Below are positions 34,073 through 46,651 of a stretch of 64,000 bases of DNA, piece by piece; within the stretch, counting starts at the first letter, position 1; each line of letters begins with the position of its first letter. This DNA comes from Citrus sinensis (taxonomy: Eukaryota; Streptophyta; Magnoliopsida; Sapindales; Rutaceae), in the NCBI RefSeq assembly GCF_022201045.2, contig NC_068560.1:32823001-32887000 (forward strand). Direction: 5' to 3'. The notes under the pieces are model-generated. The model was not told the DNA's origin and did no database searches. It saw only the letters and a program-made list of their open reading frames with translations. The position numbers were made by a program, and so were the translations under genes.

Positions 34073-36306
34073 TGGTTGACCAAATGGGTACTCAAAGCAC
34101 AATTAACAATGACTGTGGTTCAATATATATACATTATATAGTTATACTTTTAACTGAGAAATTAGTCAAGATTGTGCTTGTTATTGGGAAAGTTTTGTTT
34201 ACCAATTTCTTTATGTTTTTTTTGGCTGCAAGCTGTAAAACTAAACTAGAAACCGAAGTGAGCTTTAACAGAGATTCTAAACAAGCTAGGGTACTTTTGT
34301 TTGAAAATATTGTAGATTTGTGTTACTCGCCATTCGTCGTCGTCGTCGTTGTTGTTACTGTAACAAGACTTGTTATTTGATTACCCTACCTAGCTAGAGC
34401 TGGGGGGTTATTGAAGGAAAAGAGCAGTCACAAGTTCATTTCAATATATGTTTGATCAATAACTTATTCTAATTAAATTGAATGATTCCTTGGGGCGAAT
34501 TAATTGGACATATTTGCTTAAACATTTGAGGGTATATTTATAATTGAGGATGCCTGGCTTCTCAACGTGCAATTGCGAAATTATTTACGAAACTAAGTAA
34601 AAGTATTTGTTTATCGAATACTTTAACTACTAGTTTTCAAAGTTAAATTGAAGCACAACAATTACAAATACACCTTTGAATCTACACTACTAAACCAAAA
34701 GAATTGTCCCTTTTTGACACTAGTTTGTACTTGTCAATCGTATACACACCGCCAACTCAGAGTCCCTACCTGATGATTAAAATGCACAATCATTAATGAA
34801 CATGCATGCATGAACACTTCTTCATTTTCTTATCATATCTTGTACATTAATTGTACTACGTACATTATCTCTCACAAGAATTAGGACGCTCTCTGGTGAA
34901 CTGGCAGCCCGTACCCCGATAAGCTTCCGTACATCGTCGCATAAACATACAAATACCATATTTCAAGGGTGTTGAGTCCAGCCAGCGGGAAGTAGGGCCT
35001 GTTTGTTGAGGCATAAAACAAGAAGTCGCACGGCGATATAATTCTTTTAAATAATTGAGACTTATTGTCACTTGCATTTATTATAGAAATGGGAAAAATG
35101 AAGAAGAGAGGATGGGCGAAATTGCAGAGAAGGATTCCGAAGTTTGAAGCTTGCTGGAGGATAGAGGGGCAAAATCCATGTGGGGTTAGCCCTTTGTAAG
35201 AATATCAAATCCTCTTTTAATTTATTTATTTATTCTCAGACAAGAGAAACTTCGAGGAAAAAGTGTATGACAGTATCAACAACCACCACCATATCCATAG
35301 TAATGGCTCGGGCAATGCTGAGGTACAGTTGTTTTATTGGTTTATTTTATTTATCATTTAGGTGGGTGCTTTTAAGTTACGAGGGGAGATGAGATGACGA
35401 GCAGGCTGACGCTTGAAGGGATAGATTAGAAACAGTGCGTGACGTGAGTTAGAGTTTACGAGATTTATGAAAAAAATGTTTTTCAGCAACTTGTGTTATT
35501 TATTATTTGCATATGTGGATTCTTAAATGTTTTTTGAGATTGTGTTGAATCTTTTCCGCAGGGCAAATCTGCGGACATGTGATCCTCATTTCTGGGTATT
35601 TAATCATCTTGTTTTGCATATATGATCTGGAAAACAAAGGGAAATCCCTCCAGATGCCGTAAACATTTTCTCTGGTTCCAGTGAAAAAATGCCATCTACA
35701 GGACTACCATTGTTTGATTCATGTGACGTTGCTTTCAGTGAAAATCTAATCTCATTGGAAACTGCTTAGAACTCAAAACTGAGGACAACCCAAACCCCCA
35801 ACCACAACACCCAAAAAAAAAAAAAAAAAAACAACAAAGTCACCCACGTGGGGTTTGCAAACAAAATTTTCAATATCAGGAGTCAAATCTACAATGAATA
35901 TAGTAAAAGCTCTGAAATAGTCAAAAGTTGCAGCCCGGCCAAGCTGACAATGGTAGTTCTACTCTTGCCTTGCTCGCAGTCAGCCTCCAAATAGTTGAGA
36001 GGGAAAAGGGAAATCAGGCAGCAAAGTCTCTATGGAAGGTTTACCACGGAATTTAATTATAAATAAAGTCTCATGGACAAAATTTATTGCTCATGCAAAT
36101 TGCTGAAAAGACACATTATTGTGGACCAACTGGAAGTATAATGAACATGTATATAGTACAGAAACTGTACGCCAACCAAATGATATAAAAATACATATAT
36201 CCCAGGGTGGTGAAGTGCATGCACTATCATATCAGGGTAACATCACCACCAGCCATGTTGACGCTCAGCGTGTGATATTGTCTTCATCAGCAACCAAATT
36301 GCATGT
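34073..36306. other. Intergenic spacer
   Basis: Mostly AT-rich. A minus-strand open stretch at 34865-35077 lies in a GC-richer patch and has several cysteines, but no family is recognisable. An A-tract lies at 35813-35831. The last ~250 bases are probably 3' UTR of the aminoacylase gene. Confidence 0.4.
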
Positions 36307-39300
36307 CTAACCAGATGGCTCCACAAAAGAACTCAAGGAACTGATTACAGATTCGTATACCTCGACTCCCTTCAAGAATACGGTATCTTTCAGGAACTGC
36401 AAGACAGAAGAAATAAGTCAGGAAAAAGAAAAGGAGCTGGCAGCAAATGCACACGCTACCTTTAAGTAAAATTGGCAAATCTGTCTAACCTCGTTATGGT
36501 CGTGCAATAAGATAGGGGTATTCGCCATCGGGGAGAAGCCAAGAGCAGGAATTCCCAACTGTCTCATGTAGCGTGCATCAGTAGTTGAAGCCAAAATTTC
36601 AGGCTTTCCAAGTTTTCCTCCAGCTGATGTCACAGCTTGCTTAAAGACCGACCACCAAGGATTGGAATCATCAGTCAGCGTCATTAGAGGACGGCCCTTG
36701 TAGTCTCTTATCGGTCCTTTCTCAATTATCTGCCATAAAAAGAGCAGAATTAGCTGATCCCTTTCATTGCCAAGAAAACAAAGGAGGATGATAAAACATA
36801 TGAAAACTTGAAGTCAGCAACTTTGGACTCATTGTTAATAAAATGTTTGTACCAGTGAATCAAAAATAATCAAGTGACAAACAGAGGTCTATCATGCCAA
36901 TATAAACTAGAATGTAAAGATAAAATGAACCAAATAGCAACATAATTGAATTGCACCAAACATGCATATTATTTCCATAAAAGATTTTAAAATGCTTCTC
37001 TGAGGTTTGAAGATTTCATTGAAATCATGTGATAAATATCCAGCTGATAACACATGGTACACTGAGTCTAGCACTATCAAGGCACTTTTGAATGAAGGAT
37101 CCCAGTTCTATTTTGATGTAAGCCAGGGTCTTTTAGTCTCCCTAGTCTTGACCTTATTTGCTAAAATCTTCGAAGAGAAACTAAGGCCAACAAAATAAAA
37201 CTGGAGTTCTCTGTTAGAACTTAATTCTTAGAAAGCTGAACAAAAATTTTTTGGGCAGATAATGAGAATTTGATCATAATAATTTTTATCAGAGCCATTG
37301 TTTGCGTAATAACAAGGAACGAGAATTCTACGAAAAAACAAGAACCCTTCAGCTATATGATTTCTAGGATAATATGGACCAAAATGAAGAAATCTTATTG
37401 CTCATTCACAAATAACAGGATAGAACAAAAGCTTTGAAAAACATAAGTTAACAAATCAAAACTTCCAGAAGCAAACAGGTCAAAAAGACAACACACCTTT
37501 GTACATATTACAGGATTATATTACCCTGCAGAGACAATGGCATGAATGTTTATTATTGCTTGATTCCTAATTGACACCCAGTAATATCTTTTGAGTGTGC
37601 ATTCAAAGGACAAGTTGAAAGCACAAGAAACACACAGGTGTCTGGGATCAAAGAAACAAATTCCTAAGAAACCCATATTCATACAGACAAAATCACACAT
37701 ACACACACAGAGAGAAAAAAGTACCTCACCAGCTCACCTACTGCTCAAACAGCAGAAAGGTATAGAATGCAAAGTCCAAATCCTAATGATTATTGATAAT
37801 CAACTTAATTTTTCAAACCAGTAATCCCCGAGTCTGATCAAATGGCACACCACTATTACATGTCCTGATGTTACAATGGCCCGTGGATGTGCAATTCCTA
37901 TCTACTCAATAAAGCACCAACTTTTTACATAAATTGAGATGCAAAATTCTTGTTCATTTACGCAGAACATCTCTAATGTTTATCACAAAGAAGAAGATAG
38001 GTATTATAGAAGGATGCAAAGGAACCTCTATTCACAGAAGAAAATGTAAAGAGCTAGTAATTCCAATACTGTAATCTATCTTCAATAGAGCCTTGTAATC
38101 ACTTACTGACAAACTGTGTCATTACTGAGCAACAGTACACATAATGTGGCATATACCAGGGCCCTCATATAATGCACCGTGTGGTAGTGAGATGATAAGA
38201 AAAGTAATCACTTGATGCATGACAATTTGTAATAACGCCACCCAGAGCTTTCCTCTAAGTAAGTTAAAATGCCTCTTGTAATCAAACGACGTAAAATCTT
38301 TGAATCCCAATTTTGTAAGCATATACTTGATGAAGCTGTATTTATAGGCACTTAAACAATAATTTCTCAACAATAGCCGATCAAATTCAATGAGCTGCAC
38401 TATAAATTTGTATAAGTTAAAAACAAAATAACTGAAAGATCACAATTCACCTCATACGACATATTCCTTATAGCCGGGGCCCATTCTTCGGCAATTCTCC
38501 TTCTGATAAGATCAGGGTCTGCCGTAGGTGGCAATCTAACATCAAACCCGGCCTTAGCCTCCGAAGGTTGCATGTTCATTACAAACCCCTGCAAAAAGCA
38601 CAAGCAATCCAACAATAGCATCACCCACGGAAGGAGGAAAAAAAAAGAAGGAAACAACCAATACCAAACTTCAAATGACAAATCTCACAGTTGGTGACGG
38701 AATGCCAGCTTTCAAATAAACCGGATTGACCGAAATGACCTCAGAGTTCGCCGCTCGTCCAGCCTTAACCACATCAAACTGGCTCTCTCTGAACTTGGTA
38801 ATCATCTCAACGCTCTTCATCAAATTCTCCATCGCCCCATTATCAAACATCCTCGAACCATGCCCCGGCGCACCTTTAGCTCTAATTATCAAGTGCCACG
38901 GCGACCTGTCCGCGTAAAAGACCCTAAAATCATCGTTCGTCGAAGCCTGTCCTTCGTCCATAACAAACCCAACATTCAGTTCCCGAAACTCGTTAGACTC
39001 AACGAACTTCGCCATCCCGTCAAACCCTCCGATTTCCTCGTCGGGCACGCAGGACACGTGGACGGTACGGATTGGCTTGAAGTTTTTGACCAGTATCAAG
39101 TTGCGGATGGCTTCGAGGTACTGGATGGCGATGCACTTGTCGTCCTGGGACCCACGGGCAAATATTTGGCCGGTTTCAGGGGAGTGGAAGGCGGAGAAGG
39201 GAGGGTGGGACCATTTGTCTGGCTCGGCGGGGACGGAGTCGAGGTGGGAGTTCAAGAGGATAGAAGGGAGAGAAGGGTCTGAGCCGGGCCAAGTTAGGAG

Positions 39301-39540
39301 TAAGACGGGTTTATTCGGGACAAATTCTAGGGTCTTGAATTGAAGGCCAATGGATTGAGCTTGGGATACGAGGAAGGACACCGGAGCTGTGTAGTTGGGA
39401 TTCGGGTGGGCGGTATTGAATCGGAGGTATTGTTTGAAGCGAGTTATGGGCTCTCGTTCTTCGTGTGATTTTCCAGATGAAGTGAAGGAGAAGAGGATCG
39501 CGGCTGCGAGCATCAGAAGCATATGGCGACCGGCGGCCAT
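36307..39540 (-). CDS. ACY1: Aminoacylase-1-like metallopeptidase (M20 family)
   Basis: Four exons (38689-39540, 38451-38588, 36490-36729, 36307-36396, in transcription order) give 439 residues in one frame. M20A aminoacylases hydrolyse N-acyl amino acids to the free amino acid, using two zinc ions. Expected zinc ligands and catalytic residues are visible: NSHLDSVP (His near 99, Asp near 101), ARGSQDDK (bridging Asp near 133), VPDEEIGG (catalytic Glu near 168, ligand Glu near 169), VMDEGQ (Glu near 196) and LLHDHNE (His near 406-408). The start at 39540 precedes a hydrophobic stretch (LLMLAAAILFSFTSS) that looks like a signal peptide, so entry into the secretory pathway is likely. An upstream in-frame ATG would add 28 residues. 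The second intron of the coding region is 1.7 kb and empty of genes. The gene is divergent from the p24 gene. Recalled counterpart: At1g44820. Confidence 0.92.
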
Positions 39541-40900
39541 GGAAGTGACTGTAGACTGTAATAGAGTGGACTGTGATACTGTAGCAAAGAACTCGACGAG
39601 TGGGAAACTGTAAACACAAAGCATTAATGTTTGTCATTTCGTAGTATTCAATTTTTGGACCTATTTTGAAAACATTGTAAAATCTTATCCTCACTTGATT
39701 ATTACCTTCTTCTTTTTTTGTTTTTTTAAGAGAGTTGAGAAATTATTTTAAGTGTAGGGATCTGAATGTTAATACTTGAATATAAATTATCTAACCTGCC
39801 AGTATAATTCTTTATCGAAATTAATTCATACTAATTTCAAAAACAAATCTAATTCAGATTTCTGTTCCAAGTTAGTAAAAATAAATAAAATCCTAATACA
39901 CATTCACACATCACATGATATGAAGGAATTTGGGTAATATATTTTATAATTGTGGGTAAATCTTATGTTTAATGGATGCTAAGTAAAAAAAATTTACTTA
40001 GTGATACAAGAGATCATAGCTCATATAGAGTAAAAAGAGAATTACCATCATATTACAAAAAGATACACAATCCCACTATGACCATATATATCCTATAAAT
40101 AAAATCTACTCAAAAATCTTTTAGAACATTTTATCACCAAAGAAAAACTTTCATTTATTATCTTTTTCTTGTTTCATATTACTTTTGTAAAGTAACAATC
40201 TATGTTGATACCATTTTCTTCATAATCATTATTTTTACTACAATTTTTCGTTTTTAGATGATTTTTGTGTAAAGAAAAAATTTAGATTCAAAGTACATAG
40301 TAATATCAATAATGATAGAACCATAATTTTTTTTTATACAAATTAGTATAACATAACAATGTTATAAAGCATGTATATTTCTTCCTTCCATAGATAAATT
40401 ATTAATTATTTGGTTATAATGATTTTCACAACCTTTCAAAAAAAAAAGACAAAAAGATTTTCACAAAACATTTTCTCTTGCCGTGATTGTAATTGTGTAA
40501 TTTTCGTCTGTCAACATAAGAGTATTTTTATATGAGACGAAATACTTCAATCATAGGCTAATCATAAAAAAAAAGGGTAAAACTTCGTACACAAAAAGAA
40601 AAGATATTTATATTTTCCCAGTGCTAGGATCGTGGATGCGCGTGGGAAATCTCATAGTCCAATTGACATGCAACCATCAATGTCCTAACTGGACCGTCCA
40701 ACTCAAACGCGATTGGACAGTCACTCAAGACCTGTCGCGTCAAAAGCTCCGGATAGGCGGATACCGACCCCATCGGAAGCGACCAAATCACGCGCCCGCT
40801 TCGCGTGTTACTAACTCCTCTTCTCGACTTCTACAACCAAAACCAACAACAAGAACAAATCTCGTCGAAAACAAAAGACAAGTCTCACAGTGGAACTAGC
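39541..40900. other. Divergent promoter region between aminoacylase and p24 genes
   Basis: About 1.36 kb separates the two start codons. The middle is AT-rich. The 280 bases before the p24 ATG are richer in GC and form an ORF (ATG at 40636) that ends at a TAG at 40897-40899, one base before the p24 ATG. It shows no family signature and is more likely promoter and leader sequence. Confidence 0.45.
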
Positions 40901-43151
40901 ATGGGAGAAACTCTAATTTCACTCGACCGAGCGACGGTGCTTCCGCTAATACTGCTGCTATGCTTAGCGTGTTACATCTGCGTCGTACCAGTAACAGAAG
41001 CTATATGGTTACAGATACCGAGTTCGGGGACCAAGTGTGTGTCCGAGGAGATAAATAGCAACGTCGTCGTTTTAGCTGATTATTACGTGATCGATGAAGC
41101 TCACCCCGAACACCCTCCCACTGTATCTGCCAAGGTACCTCTTAATCCGTTATTGAACAGTTGAATTCACCCATGAGATAAGCTTAATTATTGATTAAAT
41201 CAGTATGGTTCATGAATTATTTATTTATTTATTTATTTATTATTATTGTTTTGTATATTGATTGACATGTGATAGTTGTATGTATCACTTGTTGTGTAAA
41301 ATTGGATTTTACTTGCTCGCGGCAAAGGTAGATTTAAAAATTCCCAAGTACATAAATTTAAAAAAAAAATAAAAAAAATCTGTGAGTTTGGATCTATTCT
41401 CCATCATCTGTACCTGTGTCATGAATTGTTCTCTTACGATGAGTATGAAGGAAGATTCAAATTTCAGGATCGGTGTGATTTCTTTAGCAGCTTATAAGCT
41501 CTGCGTATGTTTATTTAGGTGACATCTCCCTATGGGAACAATCTTCATCACAATGAAAATGTAACTCATGGTCAATTTGCATTTACCACTACTGAGGCCG
41601 GCAATTATATGGCATGTTTCTGGCTGGGATCCAACCCGCAGAAAGTTGCAGACGCGACTCTGGGCCTTGATTGGAGAATTGGATTTTCTGCCAAGGATTG
41701 GGAATCAGTTGCAAAGAAAGATAAGATTGAGGCAAGTTCCTTAAACTATTCATTCCTACTGAAGCTAGAATCGGGACTAAGATTTTTACAGATTTCCGCT
41801 TGATTTCTTGTTTTTCTGTTCATGTCTATACTGCATGCCTCCAGGGTGTTGAGCTTCACTTGAAGAGACTTGAAGCGCAAGTGCAGTCCATCCATGAGAA
41901 TCTGCTCTTCCTCAAGCACAGGTCTTCCCTCTTTCTCCCTCCATTTTGATTACTGGCAGACTGGAATATTAACCTACTACAATTAGTGTATGCTAGTAAC
42001 TTTTATTCATAAAAATTTGAGTCAGAGAAACATGAAGTTTGCGTTATCATTGATTGTTTCGGGCTCTAATGTACAACGTGGCAATAACTAGATATATTGG
42101 CAAGAGTGAAAAGAGTTGAGCTGTTTGCTGATTCTGGCTCCTAATATAGGTATTGGTGCAGATACAATTACAATTAACATTATTTCTGATTCGCTAAATA
42201 CACTTGTGAAGGTTTGACCTAGGGCCTATCCTCCCCATCCTTTTGCTACTCGAGTCAAACCCTGAGGGTGTCTCAACAAGTATAGTTACTGTGTGATTCC
42301 TAAGCATATATATGATGTGAATATGAAAAATATAAATTTGACTCTCGAGTAACTCTTTAACCTTGGTTAGTGGATAGTTTCATAGTGTTGGCAAGGATCT
42401 CCTCCGGTCGGACAGTTTTGAAGTGTGATTACTAAAAGGTAAAAACAACCTTTATTTAATACATTGAGGGAAAATAACTAAGAGAATACTGTTTTGTATT
42501 GACTTATATCAACAAATCAGTTACTTCGTCTAGGAAAAAAAAAATTATCAGTCATTTTTCAAAAGTGAGATTATCTTCTCGTACGGGGACATCAATTTAC
42601 AAACATGTATAGGACCAGTTTCTGGTAATACTATGTGCATAATATCATTCTAAATTTTCATATTATGTAGATATATCTTAGAATGATAAGTTAATTTACA
42701 ATAAGTTGGCTAAGATGCATGCATGCAACATTACAACCGCCAATACAGAACTTTGAAATCTCCAACTGTGTAGTTGATATCCTAACTTAAATCTCTAATA
42801 CCAAACCTGAAAACCTTACCTGAAAGCCCTAACTCAAAACATGAAATCTCGGTTGTATTGTAACGATATTTATTTACCATGTTAGAGGGCCTACTATTAC
42901 CAATTTGTGCTTTTGCTTGAAAACTCTTCGGTGCTGTAACTTTAATACCTTTGCACTTAGAATTGTTTCGAATTAACTTTCATTTTGTGATATGCGCAAC
43001 ACACAGGGAAGCAGAGATGAGGGAAGTCAGTGAAGTAACCAATTCTAGAGTGGCGTGGCTCAGTATTTTGTCGCTTGGTGTCTGCATTGCAGTTTCCTCA
43101 TTGCAGCTGTGGTACTTGACACGATACTTTCAGAAGAAGAAGCTTATCTAG
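40901..43151 (+). CDS. p24-delta family cargo receptor (emp24/gp25L/GOLD)
   Basis: Four exons (40901-41134, 41519-41731, 41845-41921, 43007-43151) give 222 residues. p24 proteins cycle between ER and Golgi in COPI and COPII vesicles and help to sort cargo such as GPI-anchored proteins. Seen in order are a signal peptide (about 1-34), a GOLD domain opening with [20 protein letters not shown] and containing its second Cys in YMACFWL, a coiled-coil segment ([20 protein letters not shown]), one membrane helix (about 190-210) and the cytosolic tail RYFQKKKLI. In the tail, lysines at -3 and -4 make a dilysine COPI signal. An NVT sequon lies in the GOLD domain. The second intron uses a GC donor. The closest relative recalled is Arabidopsis p24delta5 (At1g21900). 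Confidence 0.93.
41732..41844 (+). other. GC-AG intron in the p24 gene
   Basis: The exon-intron border reads attgag/gcaagt and the acceptor ctccag/ggtgtt. Only this placement joins KDKIE to GVELHLK without a frameshift. Using the nearest GT, five bases downstream, brings a stop into frame almost at once. AG/GCAAGT is the strong consensus of the rare GC-AG class, which is spliced by the major spliceosome. Confidence 0.85.
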
Positions 43152-44752
43152 AGTATGCTGTCGAATTTTATTTGTCAATAGAAAGCTTGCCTCAGTCTGG
43201 GGAACTGAAATGCCCAAATCCATTCGTTCACACCATACCATAGTTTCTTTCTTTTTCTTCTATTTTTTTTTTATTATTATTTTTTCTCATAAGAATCGTG
43301 GATGGGAGTTGTGTCTTGGATGGATGAAATTGAAATTTGAAGGTATACAATGTTTACTTCAAACGTATAGAGAGAGAGAAAGAGAGAGAAATGACTTGTA
43401 TGATTATAGTAACTATACAAGTAGTTGCTATACCTAGATTCTAAATGGGCCTTAGCATAATTATCTCTATTTTTAACACAATTCTCTACTTGCACCCTTT
43501 AATTTATTTTTTTAAAATTTTAATTATCTTATTCAACGCCCTGTTAAGTGATGAACACCCATGGGCGGAAGCAGTACTAAAAGGGACTCGTGAACATTAA
43601 CATAGGAGTGTTAACGTAGTTTACTAACTTTAGTTGAGAGATACGCGGGCAGACATTTTGAGTGTCTGTTCTTCACGCAACAAAATGAGTAGAAGATCCT
43701 TCATTCATAATGGTGGCTGAGCAAATATTGTATTGACTTAAAATTGTGAAGCTTGCTTTACAATATTAAGATCTTGAGTTTCGATTAACTAGGATCTTGT
43801 CTTGAGTGTTAATTGCAGTCTGTAGCTACTATTTGCCTTGGATAAATTTTCATGTTCAAATTTTCCTTCATGCCTTGTTGCTGCTCCTTCAAATGCCTCT
43901 TTCTTGTGAAGTTTTCCCCCTATTTATAGTTTATGAAATTTGATTTGTCAATTTATTTGTGTTACAAGACTCTAAACATTGGCCTTTGTTTTATTTATAT
44001 TTGTCCCGTATTTATTTAGCCCATACAAATTTGCTCCACTTTATCTGAAAATTGGGAACTAATGATAACTGTATTTAATTGTTAATTAAAATTTTGAATG
44101 TCGGATTTAAGAAGAAAAAAATGGTATATGATGATGTGCCTTCTTTTTTAATTGTTTAATGGTTTTTTTTTTTTTCCCATTTAATCAAACAGGGGTACAT
44201 GCCTACATGGGAGTTTTAAAGGGGATTCTATATCACTTCTTTGTGCAAAACATTGTTGGCCCAATAATAAGCGATTAGACCAACACCATTTGGACCGAGC
44301 TTCTTGCGTCAATTAAAAATACTTATAATTCCTTTTTTTAATTTTATTTTTAAAATACTTCAATTTAATTTGTGAAAAATAAATTTTATATTAAAATCAA
44401 TTATTTTCTCATGAATTCTCACTCAAAAAATAATTCTTTTAATTTTTTATTTATAAAATAATAAAAATCTTAAAATATTTTTATTACACAATCTCTATTT
44501 TCATAATTCTAAACTCTTATAATTTTCTCAAAAAATTTTAAATATAAATTATAAAATGAATGTGTAAAAAATTTATTAAAATAATAATTATTTAAATATT
44601 TCATTGAATTCTCATTTTAAAATAAAAAATAACAAATAAAAAATAATTTATATTTAGTTATTTACGTAATTTTAATTAATATGAAAAAAAAAAGAAGAGG
44701 AAACAGAACGGGCCCGAGAAAGAGTCTTGAGGCTAAGAATAACTGGAACATA
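43152..44752. other. Intergenic spacer with extreme AT-rich block
   Basis: This is the p24 3' UTR, then spacer. The block at about 44325-44680 is almost purely A and T and carries loosely repeated gaattctca-containing motifs. It directly precedes the glutaredoxin-like gene, whose promoter or leader must lie in or next to it. No other gene is seen. Confidence 0.5.
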
Positions 44753-46651
44753 ATGGCTATTATGGCAGCAGCAACAGTAGCAACGGTAGTGGCGCGACCA
44801 TTGTCATTAACATTGGTTAGCAGACGAAGATCCAGATGGGGTTTTTCTCCTTTGGCTTATTCATCATCATCATCATCTTCTTCATCTTCGACAAGAAAGC
44901 TAGTGCTATACTCAAAGCCCGGTTGCTGTTTGTGTGATGGCCTCAAAGAAAAGCTGCAGGCCGCTTTCTTACTCTCGGGCCCTGATTCCCTTCACGACGT
45001 CGATTTACAGGTTACCCATTTCTCCCACACACACTCTCTCTCTTTGTCTGTGTGTAGTAATTTGATTGATTGTGTTGAATGTGTGTTGTTGATTTTGTCA
45101 GGTGAGAGATATTACAACCAATCCTGAGTGGGAAAAGTCTTACCAGTATGAGATACCTGTATTGGCCAGAGTACTTTCTGATGGCACCGAGGTTATTTTA
45201 TTTTATTTTTCTTTGATTTTCTGTTGGGCAATTTGTTCTGAAATTTAAGCTTTAGCTTTGTCTGCTGATTTCTGTTTCAAGATTCATTAATTTACACATT
45301 CCTATCACACTAATGAATTCATTAGAGAAAAGCACTAGAATCAAGGTGGAGCTTAAAAGGCTAACAGTCCAACACACCGTTGACTTAAAAATTTATTTTT
45401 CTAAGAACTCAAAATTTTGATTCTGTATACAAATTACCTAGGAGATATCAACTGCTTCAGCAGTTGCTCATTGAAAATGATAAGAGTAATTTCTTACTGA
45501 GAATAAGATGACGTTTTTTTCCCCCCATTTATATGGCTTTGGACAAGGTCATATTTGACCACCGAAGAATGTGAGTTCTGGAGTTATATTCATTTTTGTT
45601 TTCGTGGTGGCAGGTTACAAATGAAAGAAATGTGCTAATTACAGGGGGTTTATTTTGTGAATGATTACGCTCAGGCTCACAAGGATTTGGGCAGTCATTG
45701 TGACAGTTGATAAGATTGTATAACTTGATGTACAAAGATATCTTAAACAGATGGCTTGAGATTAAATCATGTGGAACAGTGCATGAATGACTCTTTCACT
45801 AGACGACCATAGATCATTTTTCAAATGAGAATCACATCCGTATTTAACTTAAGAAGTCTGTCTTGTGAGTTGTGACGGGGGATGGTAATAGATGTCTTTC
45901 ATATTCCAATGATCATTGCAATATATTCACTAGTAATAATATCATGTGAGAGTTGATAACTCCCAAAAGTAAATGTTGAGCAGGTGCTGATGGCTTGGAT
46001 CAACAGGTTTAGGATTGAGGCTTGGTTGAGCCAAATGTCACTCGACTGTGTAATGGCTTATCAGCAATTGAGTTTCTTAAATATTGTGGTCAGTAAATAT
46101 ATATATATATATATAATCAGTAATTGATGATGGATCTTCTGCTTCCGCATATTTCAAGTTGTTCCTGACCCTATATCTTTTGTGGTGAAAGTTTCTACAA
46201 GTTGAGGTCTTCTTGTCATCACTGATCAATCTGTTTATGTATATTTTCTCGTTATCCCTACTGACCAGATATTAAGATCATATATAACCAACATTAGAAA
46301 AAGTTTATATTTCACAATTAAAAGATATTGATGACTGATACCTACAGTTTCTCTTTAACGTGCGGTTTTGATTCTTAAACAAAATATTTTTTATGTCATC
46401 ACCTTTGTCATGGCTTGTTTCATTCTTGACATCTGTTGTGCTTTATGCTTTTACTTTTTCCTTAAACCTGTTTGGTTGTATAAAATTTATAAACCTTTAT
46501 TATCTGATCAATTTTGGAGGTGAACTCACATGATCTTTTTAAATATCTAACACAAAATTGTTCTTTCTTTCAGGAAGCTCTACCTAGATTATCTCCTCGG
46601 ATCGGGGTGGAGTTAATTCAGAAGAAGATTGCAGCTGCTTTAAGACAATGA
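44753..46651 (+). CDS. Glutaredoxin-like (DUF836) thioredoxin-fold protein
   Basis: Exons 44753-45010, 45102-45191 and 46574-46651 give 141 residues. It is a small thioredoxin-fold protein of the glutaredoxin-like DUF836 group (C5orf63-like), presumed to act in thiol-disulfide chemistry. The core starts at about residue 49 (KLVLYSKPGCCLCDGLKEKL). The C58-C59-L-C61 motif supplies the CxxC pair, and P105 in YEIPVL is the cis-proline that faces the active site. The C-terminal ALPRLSPRIGVELIQKKI matches the family helix. The first ~48 residues are Ala-, Arg- and Ser-rich without acidic residues, which suggests a plastid or mitochondrial targeting peptide. The start is uncertain: an ATG at 44681 in the same frame would add 24 basic residues. 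I prefer 44753 because the targeting sequence then begins normally. The second intron is 1.4 kb. Confidence 0.87.

Noticed and set aside
38860..39343. Long plus-strand ORFs opposite the aminoacylase
   Set aside because: They are antisense to a well-supported exon and their low stop density reflects its GC-rich codons.
40636..40899. ORF of about 88 codons ending one base before the p24 start
   Set aside because: No family signature and Arg-rich random-looking translation. It is more likely promoter and leader sequence, though a uORF cannot be excluded without transcript data.
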